The translations under genes and the position numbers were made by a program. A stretch of DNA of 64,000 nucleotides from Turnera subulata (Eukaryota; Streptophyta; Magnoliopsida; Malpighiales; Passifloraceae). Under the pieces are notes generated by a model, which had not been told where the DNA came from, did no database searches, and saw only the letters and a list, made by a program, of their open reading frames with translations. The stretch is from assembly GCA_028386065.3 (NCBI GenBank), contig JAKUCV010006247.1, forward strand, positions 52,755-116,754, in the 5' to 3' direction. Positions 53,955 through 64,000 of the stretch are shown here, one piece after another; positions within the stretch are counted from its first letter, which is position 1; each line of letters starts with the position of its first letter.

Positions 53955-54244
53955 ACATCGATGTTCAAGAATGAGATATCGATGTTTTTGACCATTAGAC
54001 AGAAATTTTTAAACAGCTTGGAATGAATAACATCGATGTTTAAAGACTACTGGATAAATAAAGTTCTTACCGAACATCGATGTTTGATACAAAACATCGA
54101 TGTGCATGCTTGATTTATGGCTTGGCAGTTCTCATGGGAACATCGATGTTGATCACAAAACATCGATGTTTTACAGCTACTGGTTGGAAAATCAGGTGCG
54201 CTGAAAATCACAGAACATCGATGTTGCTTGTTAAACATCGATGT
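53955..54244. repeat. Internal set of nine ACATCGATGT palindromes
   Basis: Starts at 53955, 53976 (ATATCGATGT), 54030, 54074, 54094, 54140, 54160, 54215 and 54235. Pair spacing is 21 bp once and 20 bp three times; one copy is single. The set lies between the gag stop (54379) and the antisense unit, outside the LTRs. Flanking bases differ from those in the LTR array (AACATCGATGTT rather than GGACATCGATGTT). Confidence 0.9.
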
Positions 54245-54378
54245 TGTCACCTATTGGTACGGTTTTGCACTATCACTTAGTCTTGAATTTTGGATGCTTC
54301 TTTGGTCATTTGCTTGGAGCATCCGCAATCAAGGTACCAAAGTACACTTGATGCCTTCAAGCATACCTGCAAAACAAA

Positions 54379-55743
54379 TCAAAAGGATTTTGGTACCCAA
54401 ATCTTTTTGGGTCCTTGGTGGTTAGAAACATGGCGATGATGGTCCTCATCTTGTGCCCAATGTCTGTGCCTAGTAAAACATACCGGGGCAATGTGTCCTA
54501 TCCTATTACAATAGTGACAAATAACATTAGGATTATGCATTCTCCTAGGTTGATAGTAGTTGTTGTTTTGTCTATGTTTGTAATCTCTACTTAACTTGTC
54601 TTGCCTAGGTAAAATCTTGTTTTCCCTAAATTGAGTCACATGTTTCCTAGGTTTAGTAAAATGAGAACTTTCATTTTTAGCGCTGTGTACATGTGGTCTT
54701 GTAACATTAGCATTTGATCTAACATTGTAAGCATACAATTTAGCATAGTGAACTTTTCCACTACTTGCATTTGGTTTGGCATTTTGAGCATATGACCTTC
54801 TATGATGAGTACATGATCTTGTGTCATGAACATGTGATCTAATATGATAAGTAGAAGATGAAGCATCATGTTTATGTGTCTTAGCATTAAGCACAGTAGG
54901 TTTGACATCATTTGACACATTAGATGCACCTAATCCTTCTTTTTGTGTTGGACTTCTTTGTTGTCCTAGAAGAAGATTAAGACTATCTCTACCATTAGTA
55001 AATTTCTCTAATGTTTTCTTCAAATCATCAACTTGATGCTTAAGAGATTCATTCTCTTTTCCCAATTCAACACAAGAACATACATTTGAGGATATCTTCT
55101 CATTAAGTTCATTGCAAGACATATTAAGAGCATGCTTTTCTTTTTCAAGCTTATCAATTTTACTTGATAACTCATCCTTATCATGTGATAATAATTCTAC
55201 ATTATTTTCTAAGGTCTTATTCTGTTTCTTTAAGTTCTTATTAACATTTGAGATAGAAATGAATTTACTATACAGTTCACTAAATGCATCTTGCAACTCT
55301 TCAAATGTATAATCATCATTCGAATAGGAAGTACTTACCTCTTCTGGAGATTCTTCCTTTGCCATGAAACAAGGGTTGACAGTCTCATCTTGCTTGCTGT
55401 CTGTTTCCTCATAGATGATTCCCAGCATTTCCCACATCTCCTTGGCTGTTGCGCAGTGCGAGATCATTTGATAGTCATTCGGATTGATCGCACATTGAAG
55501 CATGTTTATCGCCTTGGAATTGTTTTCGATTCTTTGAATGGCATCTACGTTGTGCTCCACTTTCGTCCTTGATGGGATTTGAACACCATTCTTTATCGTT
55601 AGCCAAACTGCAAAGTCATTGGCTTGGATGAAAACTTTCATCCTTTCCTTCCAATATGTATAATCTGTTCCGTCGAAGAATGGTGCCTGGGTGATGGATT
55701 GTCCTTCAGTGATTCCTGCATACAAATAACTTGAACAAGCCAT
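54379..55743 (-). CDS. Gag protein of the non-autonomous LTR element
   Basis: 454 residues, start MACSSYLYAGITEG just inside the 5' LTR (57 bp from its edge). Copia-type gag domain (PFFDGTDYTYWKERMKVFIQ, ATAKEMWEMLGIIYEET), a predicted coiled-coil (about 165-275, rich in K, E, L, N), repeats of HDTRSCTHHRRSYAQNAK type, a zinc knuckle CHYCNRIGHIAPVCF (CX2CX4HX4C) and the end GPKKIWVPKSF, which in complete elements leads into protease. The frame is fully open, so a capsid-like protein could be made and the missing enzymes supplied in trans. Confidence 0.9.
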   Translation of the reverse strand: MACSSYLYAGITEGQSITQAPFFDGTDYTYWKERMKVFIQANDFAVWLTIKNGVQIPSRTKVEHNVDAIQRIENNSKAINMLQCAINPNDYQMISHCATAKEMWEMLGIIYEETDSKQDETVNPCFMAKEESPEEVSTSYSNDDYTFEELQDAFSELYSKFISISNVNKNLKKQNKTLENNVELLSHDKDELSSKIDKLEKEKHALNMSCNELNEKISSNVCSCVELGKENESLKHQVDDLKKTLEKFTNGRDSLNLLLGQQRSPTQKEGLGASNVSNDVKPTVLNAKTHKHDASSSTYHIRSHVHDTRSCTHHRRSYAQNAKPNASSGKVHYAKLYAYNVRSNANVTRPHVHSAKNESSHFTKPRKHVTQFRENKILPRQDKLSRDYKHRQNNNYYQPRRMHNPNVICHYCNRIGHIAPVCFTRHRHWAQDEDHHRHVSNHQGPKKIWVPKSF

Positions 55744-55799
55744 AGAAACTTTCCTCTCAAACGGTTAAGTCTTTCAGAGAGTTAGGCTCCGCTACCAAT

Positions 55800-57093
55800 T
55801 GTTAGAACAATAGCCCTCCGCTAGAGGGGGGTGAATAGCGATAATCGAATTAAAACGAAATAGGCAGGAATCAAATGCGGAATTGAAAGATTGAAGGACA
55901 CAACCAATTTATCCTGGTTCACACACACTCTACTAGTGTGGCTAATCCAGCCCTTCAAGTCTCACTTAAAGATTTCACTATCTAGTGTTAAGCTTACGGG
56001 TGCTTAACAAACCGTTACAACCTAGGAATTTTAATCACAAGAATCCTAAACCTGAGAGTTCAAGTCACATGAACCTCAACACACTTGTTTGAAGATACCT
56101 CACTTCAAGACTTCTCACATAAGAAGATATACCCTCTTCCAATGAATCTCAACAAGGGAACTAATCTCCCTTAAGGTGTATGAATATACAATTCAATCAC
56201 TCAAACAAAGAACCCTCTCAAAGAGTAGATATGAGTATACAAGATTAAGCTCTAAAAGGCAACTCTCAAATCCTCAATAGGATATTGGCTCAATAAAGAT
56301 TTCTATAAATGTATGAAATGAATGCTTGAATGTAGAGAGTTGATTCCCCCTGTTTCAGAGACTTAAATGATCTATTTATAAGCTCAAAAGCATGTATTAC
56401 CGTTGTGAAATCAATCCAAAATATCTTTAGACAAAATTGTGGAAAGCTGAAAAAGTATGTCTGCTCTTGTCGGCTGAACATCGATGTTGCAAGTCAGGAC
56501 ATCGATGTTCTAGCCTTTGAATATGCATTATTGGTCCAACGGTCATATGGACATCGATGTTGTAAAGGTGGACATCGATGGCCTGGTCAGTGAATTTGAA
56601 TTTCTGGGCTAACGGTCACTAGGACATCGATGTTGTCAAAATGGACATCGATGTTCCACAAGACATTGTCCAAGACCCGAGACCAAATAACATCGATGTT
56701 CCATAGCTGAACATCGATGTTTTGGACATTCCCAAAACAATCTTAAAACCAGATTCAATAGGACATCGATGTTATGAAATAGGACATCGATGTTCAAACT
56801 CTTATGCTTGGAAATATGTTATGTTATGCATGAGCAAAATTCATCTTATTTTGAGCCAATGTCCTAGAAGAGTTGAGTGTTATACCTTGTACAATTTATG
56901 AATCTAACTCTTCTTTCTTGGCTCTTAAATTCTTGTGCTCATTCATTTTGATCCTTTGCTCTTGAATGGTTTCTTGTGCTTGAGGATTGGTTTGACTTCA
57001 TTTTTTTTTGCTTCTTTTTTGTCATGATCTTGAATTGATTTGTCAATTATCAAAACCTGTAATGAATGAACCATGAAGACATAGGTTCTAACA
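55800..57093 (-). repeat. 5' LTR of the gag-only element, with 10 palindromes
   Basis: 1294 bp, otherwise nearly identical to the 3' LTR. TATA box on the minus strand at 56372-56381. Palindromes start at 56478, 56499; 56551, 56572 (last base G); 56624, 56645; 56690, 56711; 56763, 56784, all pairs 21 bp apart. The first again lies 97 bp upstream of the TATA box. Confidence 0.92.
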
Positions 57094-57541
57094 AATCTTA
57101 TAATAAGTTAAAATATATAAATTAATATTGAATGCTTATTTTCTTCTTCCATATTATTATCATAGACAATTATAGGATAGTTATAGATTATTGTTCCTTT
57201 TAAGACAAAGAAAAACTATAATAACATAATATTAGTTTAGGGTTTTAGAGTACGAAATTTCAATAGAAAAAGAAGAGGAGGTGAGTAGAAAAGAATTAAA
57301 GAAACAAAAGAAAGAAACTCAAGTTAATTTTTATAATGCGGTTATAGATTTTAGAATATTATAATGGATAGGGTCTAACGGGTAGGGTAAAACCTAGATC
57401 CTTACCCAGACCCAGACCCGGTCAACTCGGGTCCGGATAATACCCTACCTTTTTTTTACCCGGTCAAAGTCGGGTAATACCCTACCCATAAAAGCGGGTT
57501 TTGAGTGGGTATCGGGTAGACCCGGAAAAATTGCCATCCAT

Positions 57542-58165
57542 GTATGTAGCATTCTCCACCCCATTTTCAAATTCCTTCGCGGAATTAAAATATCTCTTTG
57601 TCCCCATTCCGTAGGAGGAAATTATCCCATCCTCAGTCCCTGCGAGGTCCTATGCTTATTTTTTATTGTGAAATTATAAACATATATAGATTAAAATAAT
57701 TAATTATTTAATAATTATTATTCGGGTCAATTACATTGAAGCTCTAGCTTGAATTCGGTTCAACCAATGAACTGACCTTTTTCTGGGTCTGTTGTTTGGG
57801 CCGGGTCCGATATGGCCTACCAACAATTATAGTTCTTCGTGTTCAAAATTTTTTTTTTTGGCGCGCATAAATTTTGGCGCCAATAAGATTTGGTAGACGA
57901 CTCCTCGCGCAATAACAGAAGGCGCTCACTTTGTGTTTGAGATTGGGGTAGTGTGTGTAATTACAATAAACTTTCAGCTCATTGTACAATTTTTAAAAAG
58001 AGTCGGATAGTTTTGTAATTTAAAAAACCCTACATCTTACATAGGTAGTGGAGGTACTATAATATATGCTTCTTTTCTTTTGGTCCAATAGGTACCACAA
58101 GCTGCTTGACCAAAACCAGGGACCGTTTTGTATATTTGACCAATTGGGACCCAAAATTGCAGTTA
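57542..58165. other. Gene-free stretch with a further transposon remnant
   Basis: 57555-57655 (CCCCATTTTCAAATTCC, CCCCATTCCG, CAGTCCCTGCGAGG) looks like one end of another GGGGATGGGG-type MITE. The rest is AT-rich. The missing OPR-D exons 1 and 2 are not here. Confidence 0.45.
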
Positions 58166-58318
58166 ATGTTTTCTTCTTCATCTCCTTCCTGTAACAGCAA
58201 CACTGTTGGCATGGTCAAGTGCAATCGTTTTTCTGCTGTGCTGAATTCAAATTCAAGTTCTGTTATTTGCGTTTGTAGTAAAATAAGTCATGGTTTTGAT
58301 GGTGTCATGCGTTGGGAG
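58166..58318 (+). CDS. Possible first exon of a nuclear gene (weak)
   Basis: 51 codons from ATG 58166 (MFSSSSPSCNSNTVG) to an E codon followed by a splice donor GTGAGC. It is Ser-rich without early acidic residues, like a plastid transit peptide. No following exon is recognised before the copia element, so it may be the stump of an interrupted gene or chance. Confidence 0.25.
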
Positions 58319-59455
58319 GTGAGCACTTTGTTGGCAATGCGTGAGTTCAATTGTGAGATGTAAACTAGGCTTATTGGCAATTCTTACATGCATAATTTCG
58401 ATTTTGTTAGTCCAGATGCAAATGCCTTCTTCCAATCTAATTTAATTTGTCTTACTCGATATGTATTTTACAAATTGTTCTTTCCTGTTCGACAAAAAAA
58501 TTGTTCTTTCCTGATACACCCATGAATGACTAGTCGTAAACTCGTAATCATGTGACAAGCGGCGCTGTGGTGTTTGTCTCCCGCGGCATTTTGTTCTTGG
58601 TGCAGGTAGATAAGTTGCCTCTTATTAGAGGCTGCAAAGTGTTTGTTCTAATTTCGGCAAGAATATTATTACTTTTTCAATTTCAGCTAGCAGAGATGTG
58701 CCATGTATTGTTTTTCTCCTTGGTGATATTCATCAATTAGTGTTCTATGTTCTGTGCTTGTGCCTTCGAAATCTAGACACATATATACACATATATACTA
58801 AGATCTTGAAAGCCGCTTATAGTTTGTAAGATGCATGGTGCAAAATTGAGGTGTATACACTGAGATTCTGTTTAGTACAACACTTGGATTCTGTTTAGTT
58901 CCTCATTTTATGGGGCAAAATAGCTGATGCCTTCATGTTAAGTTTCTTTTATCTCTATTTGGAACAAAAAGTAGCGTGGTAGAAATCCATATGTTGAAAT
59001 GCATTCCAACCAAGAATAGCTAGTTAGATATTTATTAGTTAAAAAATGCTGAAGGCTGGGATATATATATAGAGTTATGATTCTCCAGAAATCATTTGCT
59101 GGTTATTATTTCTGAGAAGAAATGATATAGGAATATTATAGGTAACGGATTGAATGCTATTTCAAGTTTGCAGCTATGAACTTCAAATATGATGCATAAA
59201 ACCAAGAAAGAAATTGGAAGGAAAAACCTTGGGTTTTACAATTATTTTTTAGAAAAAGTAACCGCTGCTTATGGATTTATATTACAACACAACCATTGAA
59301 CATGCGACCATTCTTTATTACAAAAGATTGAAATGACTCTAGGGAGATGTTCATCCTCTTCCTTCCAGCAACAAAGGCGACACCAAATTTTAGACAATGC
59401 ATGAGTGTAGTTTTTCGCCTTTTATCATCATCAGAATCGAAGGAGGAGTCGTCGT
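58319..59455. other. Gene-free AT-rich stretch
   Basis: No domain or RNA gene recognised. GATTCTGTTTAGT is repeated near 58863 and 58889. Confidence 0.45.
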
Positions 59456-59487
59456 GGTCATCATCATCATCATCATCATCATCATAA
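59456..59487. repeat. (ATC)n microsatellite
   Basis: About ten CAT/ATC triplets next to the left side of the copia element; read on the minus strand it gives only an Asp run. Confidence 0.85.
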
Positions 59488-59736
59488 TAGTAATAGGTGA
59501 TAAGGATTAGACTTAGTATAGTTAGCATTCTAATCTGATAAGATACCTAGCCTAATCTGTAAGGTGCCTAGAACTCTTGTAATTATAGAACACTTGTAAT
59601 ATATATACACATCAGGATCACCATGTTTCGGTATCCTGGTATTCTATCTGTTCATAGTAACAGAGCAGGTTATCGTACTTCATGCCTAAATTCTTTTTCT
59701 GGTTCCCTTGATCTTTTCCCTTCTTCTTCTTGCACT

Positions 59737-61311
59737 ATGGCATCTTCACCTACTGCTTCTTCTGGTTCTTCTGGTTCTACTTCTTCTTCTTCTTCTTCCA
59801 CCATGCCAGGTCTTTCCTCCACGAGTGTGCCTACTCATTCAGTTCTCAGTGTCAGTAACCTTAGGAACTATGTTCCTGTCAGGCTTGATTTTAGCAATTT
59901 TCTTGTCTGGCAAAGTCTTCTCTATACCGTGTTCCAATCCCATCAAGTGTTGGATCACATTGATGGTACTGGTGTGCCTCCTGATCCTTTTCTGGCTTCT
60001 GCGGATACTACTGCACCACCCACACCCAATCCTTTGTTTGCTCATTGGCACCAAATCGACAGCACCTTGGTCACCTGGATTTATGCCACTATAAGCCCTG
60101 ATTTTCTTCAACACGTAGTGCGTCCTGGTACTTTTCCCACTGCACGAGAGGCCTGGTTGAGAGTCGAACAATTCTTTCATGATCATGTTCAAGCCCGGTA
60201 TATGGAGTTTAGGAGTGCGTTTGTTAATTCCAAGAAAGGTTCACAGACCATGAGTGATTTCATTCATTCTGTTCGCAGCATCGCTGATAACTTAGAGTAT
60301 ATTGGTCGACGCTTAAGTGATGATGACATTGTCATGCAGATCCTCGATGGTCTGCCTGATGAGTACGATGATATCGTTACTCTTCTTACTTCTAGGTCTC
60401 CTCTTCCTAGTTTTTTGGAGGTGCGTTCTCTCTTGCTTGCTCAGGAAGCCCGTAAAACAAAGCAATCTTCTTCTTCTTCTTCTTCTCCTTTGCAAACTGA
60501 TTCTAATCAAGCTCTTTTCACTCAAAACTGGGGACGTGGTGGTCGCGGTGGTCGAGGTGGCCGTGGGGGTGGTGGTAGAGGTTTCTTTTCTCCTCGTCCC
60601 CCTTCCTCTACCTGGAATAATTCTTGGAATAACTCCGGCCCGCATCCAGCACAGCAAAACTCTCCTCGGCCTCCTTCCCACTCGTCCTCTTCTCCTATTC
60701 CAAACCGTCCACCTGTGTCTCGTCCTTCTTGTCCTTCTTCTTCTTTTTTGGGTCCGTCACCTGTTCAATTTCAGCTTTGTGACGAGTACAACCATTTTGC
60801 CAAGTACTGCCCACAACGGGCTTATGCTGGTTTGCATGAGAACCACCACAGCCCGGTTTGGTATGCCGACACAGGCGCCACAAGCCACATGACGAACTCC
60901 ACGACTAATTTGGATTCATTCCAAGAATATAGTGGCACAGACTCTGTCCAAGTGGGTGATGGTACGCTCTTGAACATTACCCATGTAGGTGTAAAACGTT
61001 TTTTAATTAGTTCTTCTGTTTTTCAGTTGTTTGATGTTCTTGTTGTCCCTCATCTCACAAAAAATCAGATTTCAGTTAAACGTTTTGCTATTGACAATTC
61101 ATGTAATGTTGTTTTTGATTCCCTTGGTTTTTCTGTGAAGGGTCATCACTTCAGTCATCAACAGATACGGTGCAATGATCCAGGCCCCCTCTATTCTATT
61201 CGAGTCTCATCTAAAGCTGTTTCTACTCCGTCCAAGGCTTTTGTAGCAACCCGTGTTTTTGGTAATCTGTGGCACAATCGCTTATGCCATCCAGGATTGC
61301 CGGTTATGTAA
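59737..61311 (+). pseudogene. Copia gag and protease
   Basis: Starts MASSPTASSGSS (59737; the open frame also extends upstream without a better ATG). UBN2-type gag: LDFSNFLVWQSLLYTVFQSH, AREAWLRVEQFF, SDFIHSVRSIADNL, VMQILDGLPDEYDDIV. A Gly/Arg-rich stretch and a knuckle follow in which the first Cys is Phe (FQLCDEYNHFAKYCP). The protease site WYADTGATSHMTN is intact. The frame ends at TAA 61309-61311 before the GAG-pre-integrase end. Confidence 0.88.
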
Positions 61312-61837
61312 CAGTTTGCTCGTCAGCATTTTACTTTGTGTCTAGCATCGAATAAACATGATTTTTGCCATGCTTGTCAACTGGGGAAGCAAACTTCCTT
61401 ACCCCAGGTCCTTAGAACCCTGTTTAGGTTTGTTCCATGTAGTGCATTGCGATGTATGGACTTCTCCAATCCCTTCTTTTACTGGTTTCAAGTACTATGT
61501 CTTGTTTCTTGATGAGTACTCTAAGTTTTGTTGGGTTTTCCCTTTAAAGAATAAGAGTGATGTTTTTGTCAAGTTTAAACAACTCCATGCCGAGATTCAA
61601 ACTCACTTTGGTCACTCGATTCGCTTCCTTCAAAGTGATGGTGGCGGCAAATTCTGTAATAAAATTTTTGATGATTATCTTTCTCATCATGGAATTCTAC
61701 GCCGTGTTTCCTGTCCACACAGTCATCCACAAAACGGGATGGCTGAACAAAAACATCGCACTTTGCTCAACTCTATACGTTCAGTTCTTTTTCATGCAAC
61801 CCTACCTCCTTCCTTTTGGGTAGAGGCACTTCACTAA
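61312..61837 (+). pseudogene. Copia integrase
   Basis: After the stop the old frame continues as CHACQLGKQTSLP and then shifts. The core has VHCDVWTSPIPSFTGFKYYV, FLQSDGGGKFCN and HPQNGMAEQKHRTLLNS, so all three acidic positions are present. An in-frame TAA at 61835 cuts it before VTYIQNRLPH. Confidence 0.88.
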
Positions 61838-63650
61838 GTCACCTACATCCAAAACCGGCTACCACATGTATCTTTGCACTGGAAGAGTCTTTATGAAATA
61901 CTACATGGTCGCCTTCCTTGTTTTGATCAGATTCATGTATTCGGATGTGCATGCTATCCTCTATACATGAATCCTGGTCGACATAAACTCACAACACGCA
62001 CTGATCTCTATATTTTTCTGGGTCTTTCTCCTTATCATAAAGGTCATAGATGTTATCATCCAGCCTCTCGCAAAGTGATAATCTCCAGGAACGTGGTCCT
62101 TAATGAAACCTCTTTTCCTTACTCTCACAACCATAATCCTTCACGGCAACATCAACCATTCTTTGATCCATCGGCAGTTTTCAAGTTACAAGGCACACTA
62201 GTTCCATCTTCTTTTCCAACACTTGCTAGTCATGGTCACCCACACTCCTCTTCCCCATCCATATCACAATCTGTATCTCATTCGCTAGTTCTTTTTCCAC
62301 CCTTATCTTCACTCGCACCTTCCTCTCTATCTCCACATAACGTTGTCAATCCAATTCCAACCACACACGACCAGACCACCCACATACCTACTTCAACACC
62401 AGCCTCTCCTACCACGTCTTCTTCACCAGATGACACCTCCGCACCTCCTCCTACTTCTTCCCACCCCACTCATCAGATGCAAAATCGACTAAAGGGTGGA
62501 ATACGAAAACCTAATCCAAAATATGCTCTTCATGTTGCTACCCCAAACACAGACCCACGAACCTTCCAACAGGCATCGAAGTACGAGCACTGGCGACATG
62601 CCATGCAAGATGAATTCCAGGCTTTGTTACAAAATAAGACATGGGTGTTGGTGCCTCAACCTTCGACCCAGGTTAACATAGTTGGTTCTCGATGGGTTTT
62701 TCGCAGCAAGTACAACTCCAATGGCACATTGTCTCGCTACAAGGCTCGTCTTGTTGCTTAAGACTACACACAACGGGCTGGAGAAGATTTCGATGAGACT
62801 TATAGCGCCGTAGTGAAGCCGACGACGATTCAAACTATTCTTTCCCATAGCCATCTCTTGTGACTGGGACATACGGCAATTGGACGTTAAAAATGCTTTT
62901 TTGAATGGCTATTTGAAGGAAGAGGTGTACATGCGACAACCTCCTAGGTTTAAAGATGTTACCTTTCCCAACCATGCCTGTAAGTTGAAGAGAGCTCTGT
63001 ATGGCCTGAAACAGGCACCGCGGGTATGGTATCAACGATTCGCATCCTTCATCATTACTCATCACTTTCAAGTTAGCCGTTCTTATTCCTCCTTGTTTAT
63101 TCATCATTCTTCTCAAGGAACAGCTTTTTTACTCCTTTATGTTGATGATATCATCCTTACTGCCTCTACATCAACACTGTTGTGCTCCTTGCTGGCTTTG
63201 CTCAAGCAGGAGTTCTCCATGACAGACCTTGGTACTCTTAACTATTTTCTGGGCATTCAGGTTACTCGTGTTCGTGATGGTTTGTTCCTCCATCAACAGA
63301 AATATCTACAAAGTATTCTCACTCGAGCACAGCTAACTGATCTTAAACCGGCAGCAACTCCAATACAGCCGAAGTTGTCTCTCTCTATCAATCATGGTGT
63401 CTTGCTTGAACCCGATGAGCAACGGTTCTATAGGACAGTTGTAGGAGCTCTGCAATATTTAACTTTTACACGTCCTGATATATCGTATGTTGTGAATACC
63501 GTTTGTCAATTTATGCATGCCCCTACTTCTGAGCAAATTTCTGTGGACACCCGACGTTCCACCACAGGGTATTGTCTCTTCCTCGGTGGTAACCTCGTTT
63601 CTTGGTCCGCTAAAAAGCAGCCAACAATGTCTCGTAGTAGCGCTGTGTGA
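61838..63650 (+). pseudogene. Copia integrase tail, reverse transcriptase and RNase H start
   Basis: The first part (61874-62761) has CYPLYMNPGRHKLTTRTDLYIFLGL, a Ser/Pro-rich linker, then the RT start WRHAMQDEFQALLQNKTWVLV and GSRWVFRSKYNSNG; TAA at 62759. The second frame (62880-63650) has LDVKNAFLNGYLKEEVYMRQPP, LYGLKQAPRVWYQRF, the catalytic YVDDIILTAS, DLGTLNYFLGIQV and RNase H RRSTTGYCLFLGGNLVSWSAKKQ, and stops early. Confidence 0.88.
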
Positions 63651-63790
63651 AGGCCCTCTCCCCGAGGGACCCACCAAACTCAGGTATTGTTACATCACAT
63701 CCCTCAGCCCACACCTCTTGGGTTTAATCCTTTACCATGCTGCAGCACTAGGGATTCGAACTCGGGACGTGATGCTTTTTATCCCCCTCA
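63651..63790 (-). repeat. Possible tRNA-derived SINE fragment
   Basis: On the minus strand GAGTTCGAATCC (63752-63763) is a good pol III B box. No clear A box upstream of it. It sits exactly where copia RNase H is cut off. Too little for a tRNA gene. Confidence 0.35.
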
Positions 63791-63907
63791 AGGAGAGTGT
63801 GTATTAATACTGATAATACTGATATTACAAAAGAGGAAACATTACATTGACCTTGATATTTTATAAAAGGGAAATATTACAATATTTTATTAAAATGGAA
63901 AATACAT

Positions 63908-64000
63908 CTAACGGTTCGGAGTGACGTTGACGCGGAAGCTGTTGGAATCGCTGTTGATGTTGACGGTGATCCTGTCGCTCCACGAGAGCCACATGCCGCC
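63908..64000 (-). CDS. C-terminal end of an endonuclease-like protein, runs off the window
   Basis: 30 residues to a TAG at 63908-63910: GGMWLSWSDRITVNINSDSN, SFRVNVTPNR. They align with the last 30 residues of the antisense unit at 53491-53583 (GGMWFAWNHSIRVNI to TAEPNR), with the same stop position. Codons are GC-rich, unlike the AT-rich first copy. The bulk of the gene lies beyond the right edge. Confidence 0.55.
   Translation of the reverse strand, partial: GGMWLSWSDRITVNINSDSNSFRVNVTPNR

Larger units (their letters stand above)
50225..57093 (-). mobile_element. Gag-only (non-autonomous) LTR retrotransposon with long LTRs
   Basis: 6.87 kb on the minus strand. Perfect target duplication AATCT (50220-50224, 57094-57098). 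LTRs begin TGTTAGAAC and end TTCTAACA. The 5' LTR is 55800-57093 (1294 bp) and the 3' LTR 50225-51881 (1657 bp). The primer-binding site TGGTAGCGGAGCC (minus, 55785-55797) lies two bases inside the 5' LTR, and the polypurine tract AAAAAGGGGGAAAT (51882-51895) beside the 3' LTR. Only gag is encoded in the sense direction; no protease, integrase or RT is seen. The gag type suggests descent from a Sirevirus-like copia element. An antisense gene-like unit lies at 52808-53583. Confidence 0.93.
49806..57541. mobile_element. hAT-like element with GGGT/ACCC repeats, split by an LTR retrotransposon
   Basis: The outer parts 49806-50224 and 57094-57541 join to an element of about 860 bp with inverted ends TAGGGATGGCAAT and ATTGCCATCCA. 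The subterminal regions are rich in GGGTAGGGTAA and ACCCAGACCCGG, typical of some plant hAT MITEs. The interior is AT-rich. It lies in intron 2 of OPR-D. The outer target duplication is not clear. Confidence 0.65.
59657..63650 (+). mobile_element. Ty1/copia retrotransposon, decayed and 3'-truncated
   Basis: Order gag, protease, integrase, RT, RNase H on +. A primer-binding-site remnant AACAGAGCAGG lies at 59659-59669. The LTR should end just left of it, but I could not fix either LTR. The right end is lost inside RNase H after SAKKQPTMSRSSAV, where the A-E-Y box should follow. Lesions: stops at 61309, 61835 and 62759; frameshifts between about 61385 and 61440 and about 62820-62880. It cannot move by itself. 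Confidence 0.88.

Noticed and set aside
63752..63763. tRNA gene suggested by a B box (also near 13543 and 31258)
   Set aside because: No cloverleaf, acceptor stem or anticodon arm could be drawn. They fit SINE promoters better.

Overview
This is nuclear DNA of a flowering plant, most likely a eudicot. Genes are split by short AT-rich GT-AG introns. The conserved proteins are plant families (oxidosqualene cyclase, 12-oxophytodienoate reductase, soluble sulfotransferase, kiwellin), and the space between them is packed with plant-type mobile elements. I cannot name the species.

Layout. The window opens with the last eight exons of an oxidosqualene cyclase on + (1-1963). After it comes a tandem array of diverged units. 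Each unit has an OPR gene on the minus strand and, facing it on +, a sulfotransferase and/or kiwellin gene. Unit 1 has OPR-A (2490-4689) and a broken sulfotransferase that has folded back on itself (about 9490-10038). Unit 2 has OPR-B (10620-12823), a sulfotransferase pseudogene split by a gypsy retrotransposon (16927-23897) and an intact kiwellin gene (27313-27885). Unit 3 has OPR-C (28633-30485) and a kiwellin pseudogene (38949-40576) split by a DNA transposon carrying part of a UDP-glucuronate 4-epimerase gene. Unit 4 keeps only the last three exons of OPR-D (48189-49698), the rest being cut off by nested insertions. The units serve as empty-site controls for each other, so many insertion boundaries can be read directly.

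Mobile elements: a palindrome-rich MULE with 9-bp target duplications (8042-8955), a Stowaway MITE (13654-13914), a probable solo LTR (about 15312-16609), the gypsy element (17552-23298), a hAT-type MITE (24371-24963), a long-TIR element (32301-34279), a non-autonomous Helitron with a receptor-kinase fragment (35481-38668), the hAT element with the epimerase fragment (39382-40428), a full-length but decayed LINE (41332-47772), a gag-only LTR retrotransposon (50225-57093) nested in a hAT-like element, and a decayed Ty1/copia element (about 59657-63650).

Most notable. (1) The gag-only element carries regularly paired 10-bp palindromes ACATCGATGT, 21 bp centre to centre, directly upstream of the LTR TATA box. 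There are 19 copies in one LTR and 10 in the other. (2) The same element holds an antisense gene-like unit with its own TATA box, related to the start of a LINE endonuclease; a second, divergent tail of that family sits at the right edge of the window. (3) OPR-C and OPR-D have Phe in place of the catalytic Tyr of the HGAHGY motif. (4) A sulfotransferase pseudogene has become an inverted repeat able to give hairpin RNA.

Probably functional genes: the oxidosqualene cyclase (partly in the window), OPR-A, OPR-B, perhaps OPR-C with altered chemistry, and the first kiwellin. OPR, sulfotransferase and kiwellin families have known links to reactive oxylipins or enones, sulfation and defence, but a shared pathway here is only a hypothesis.
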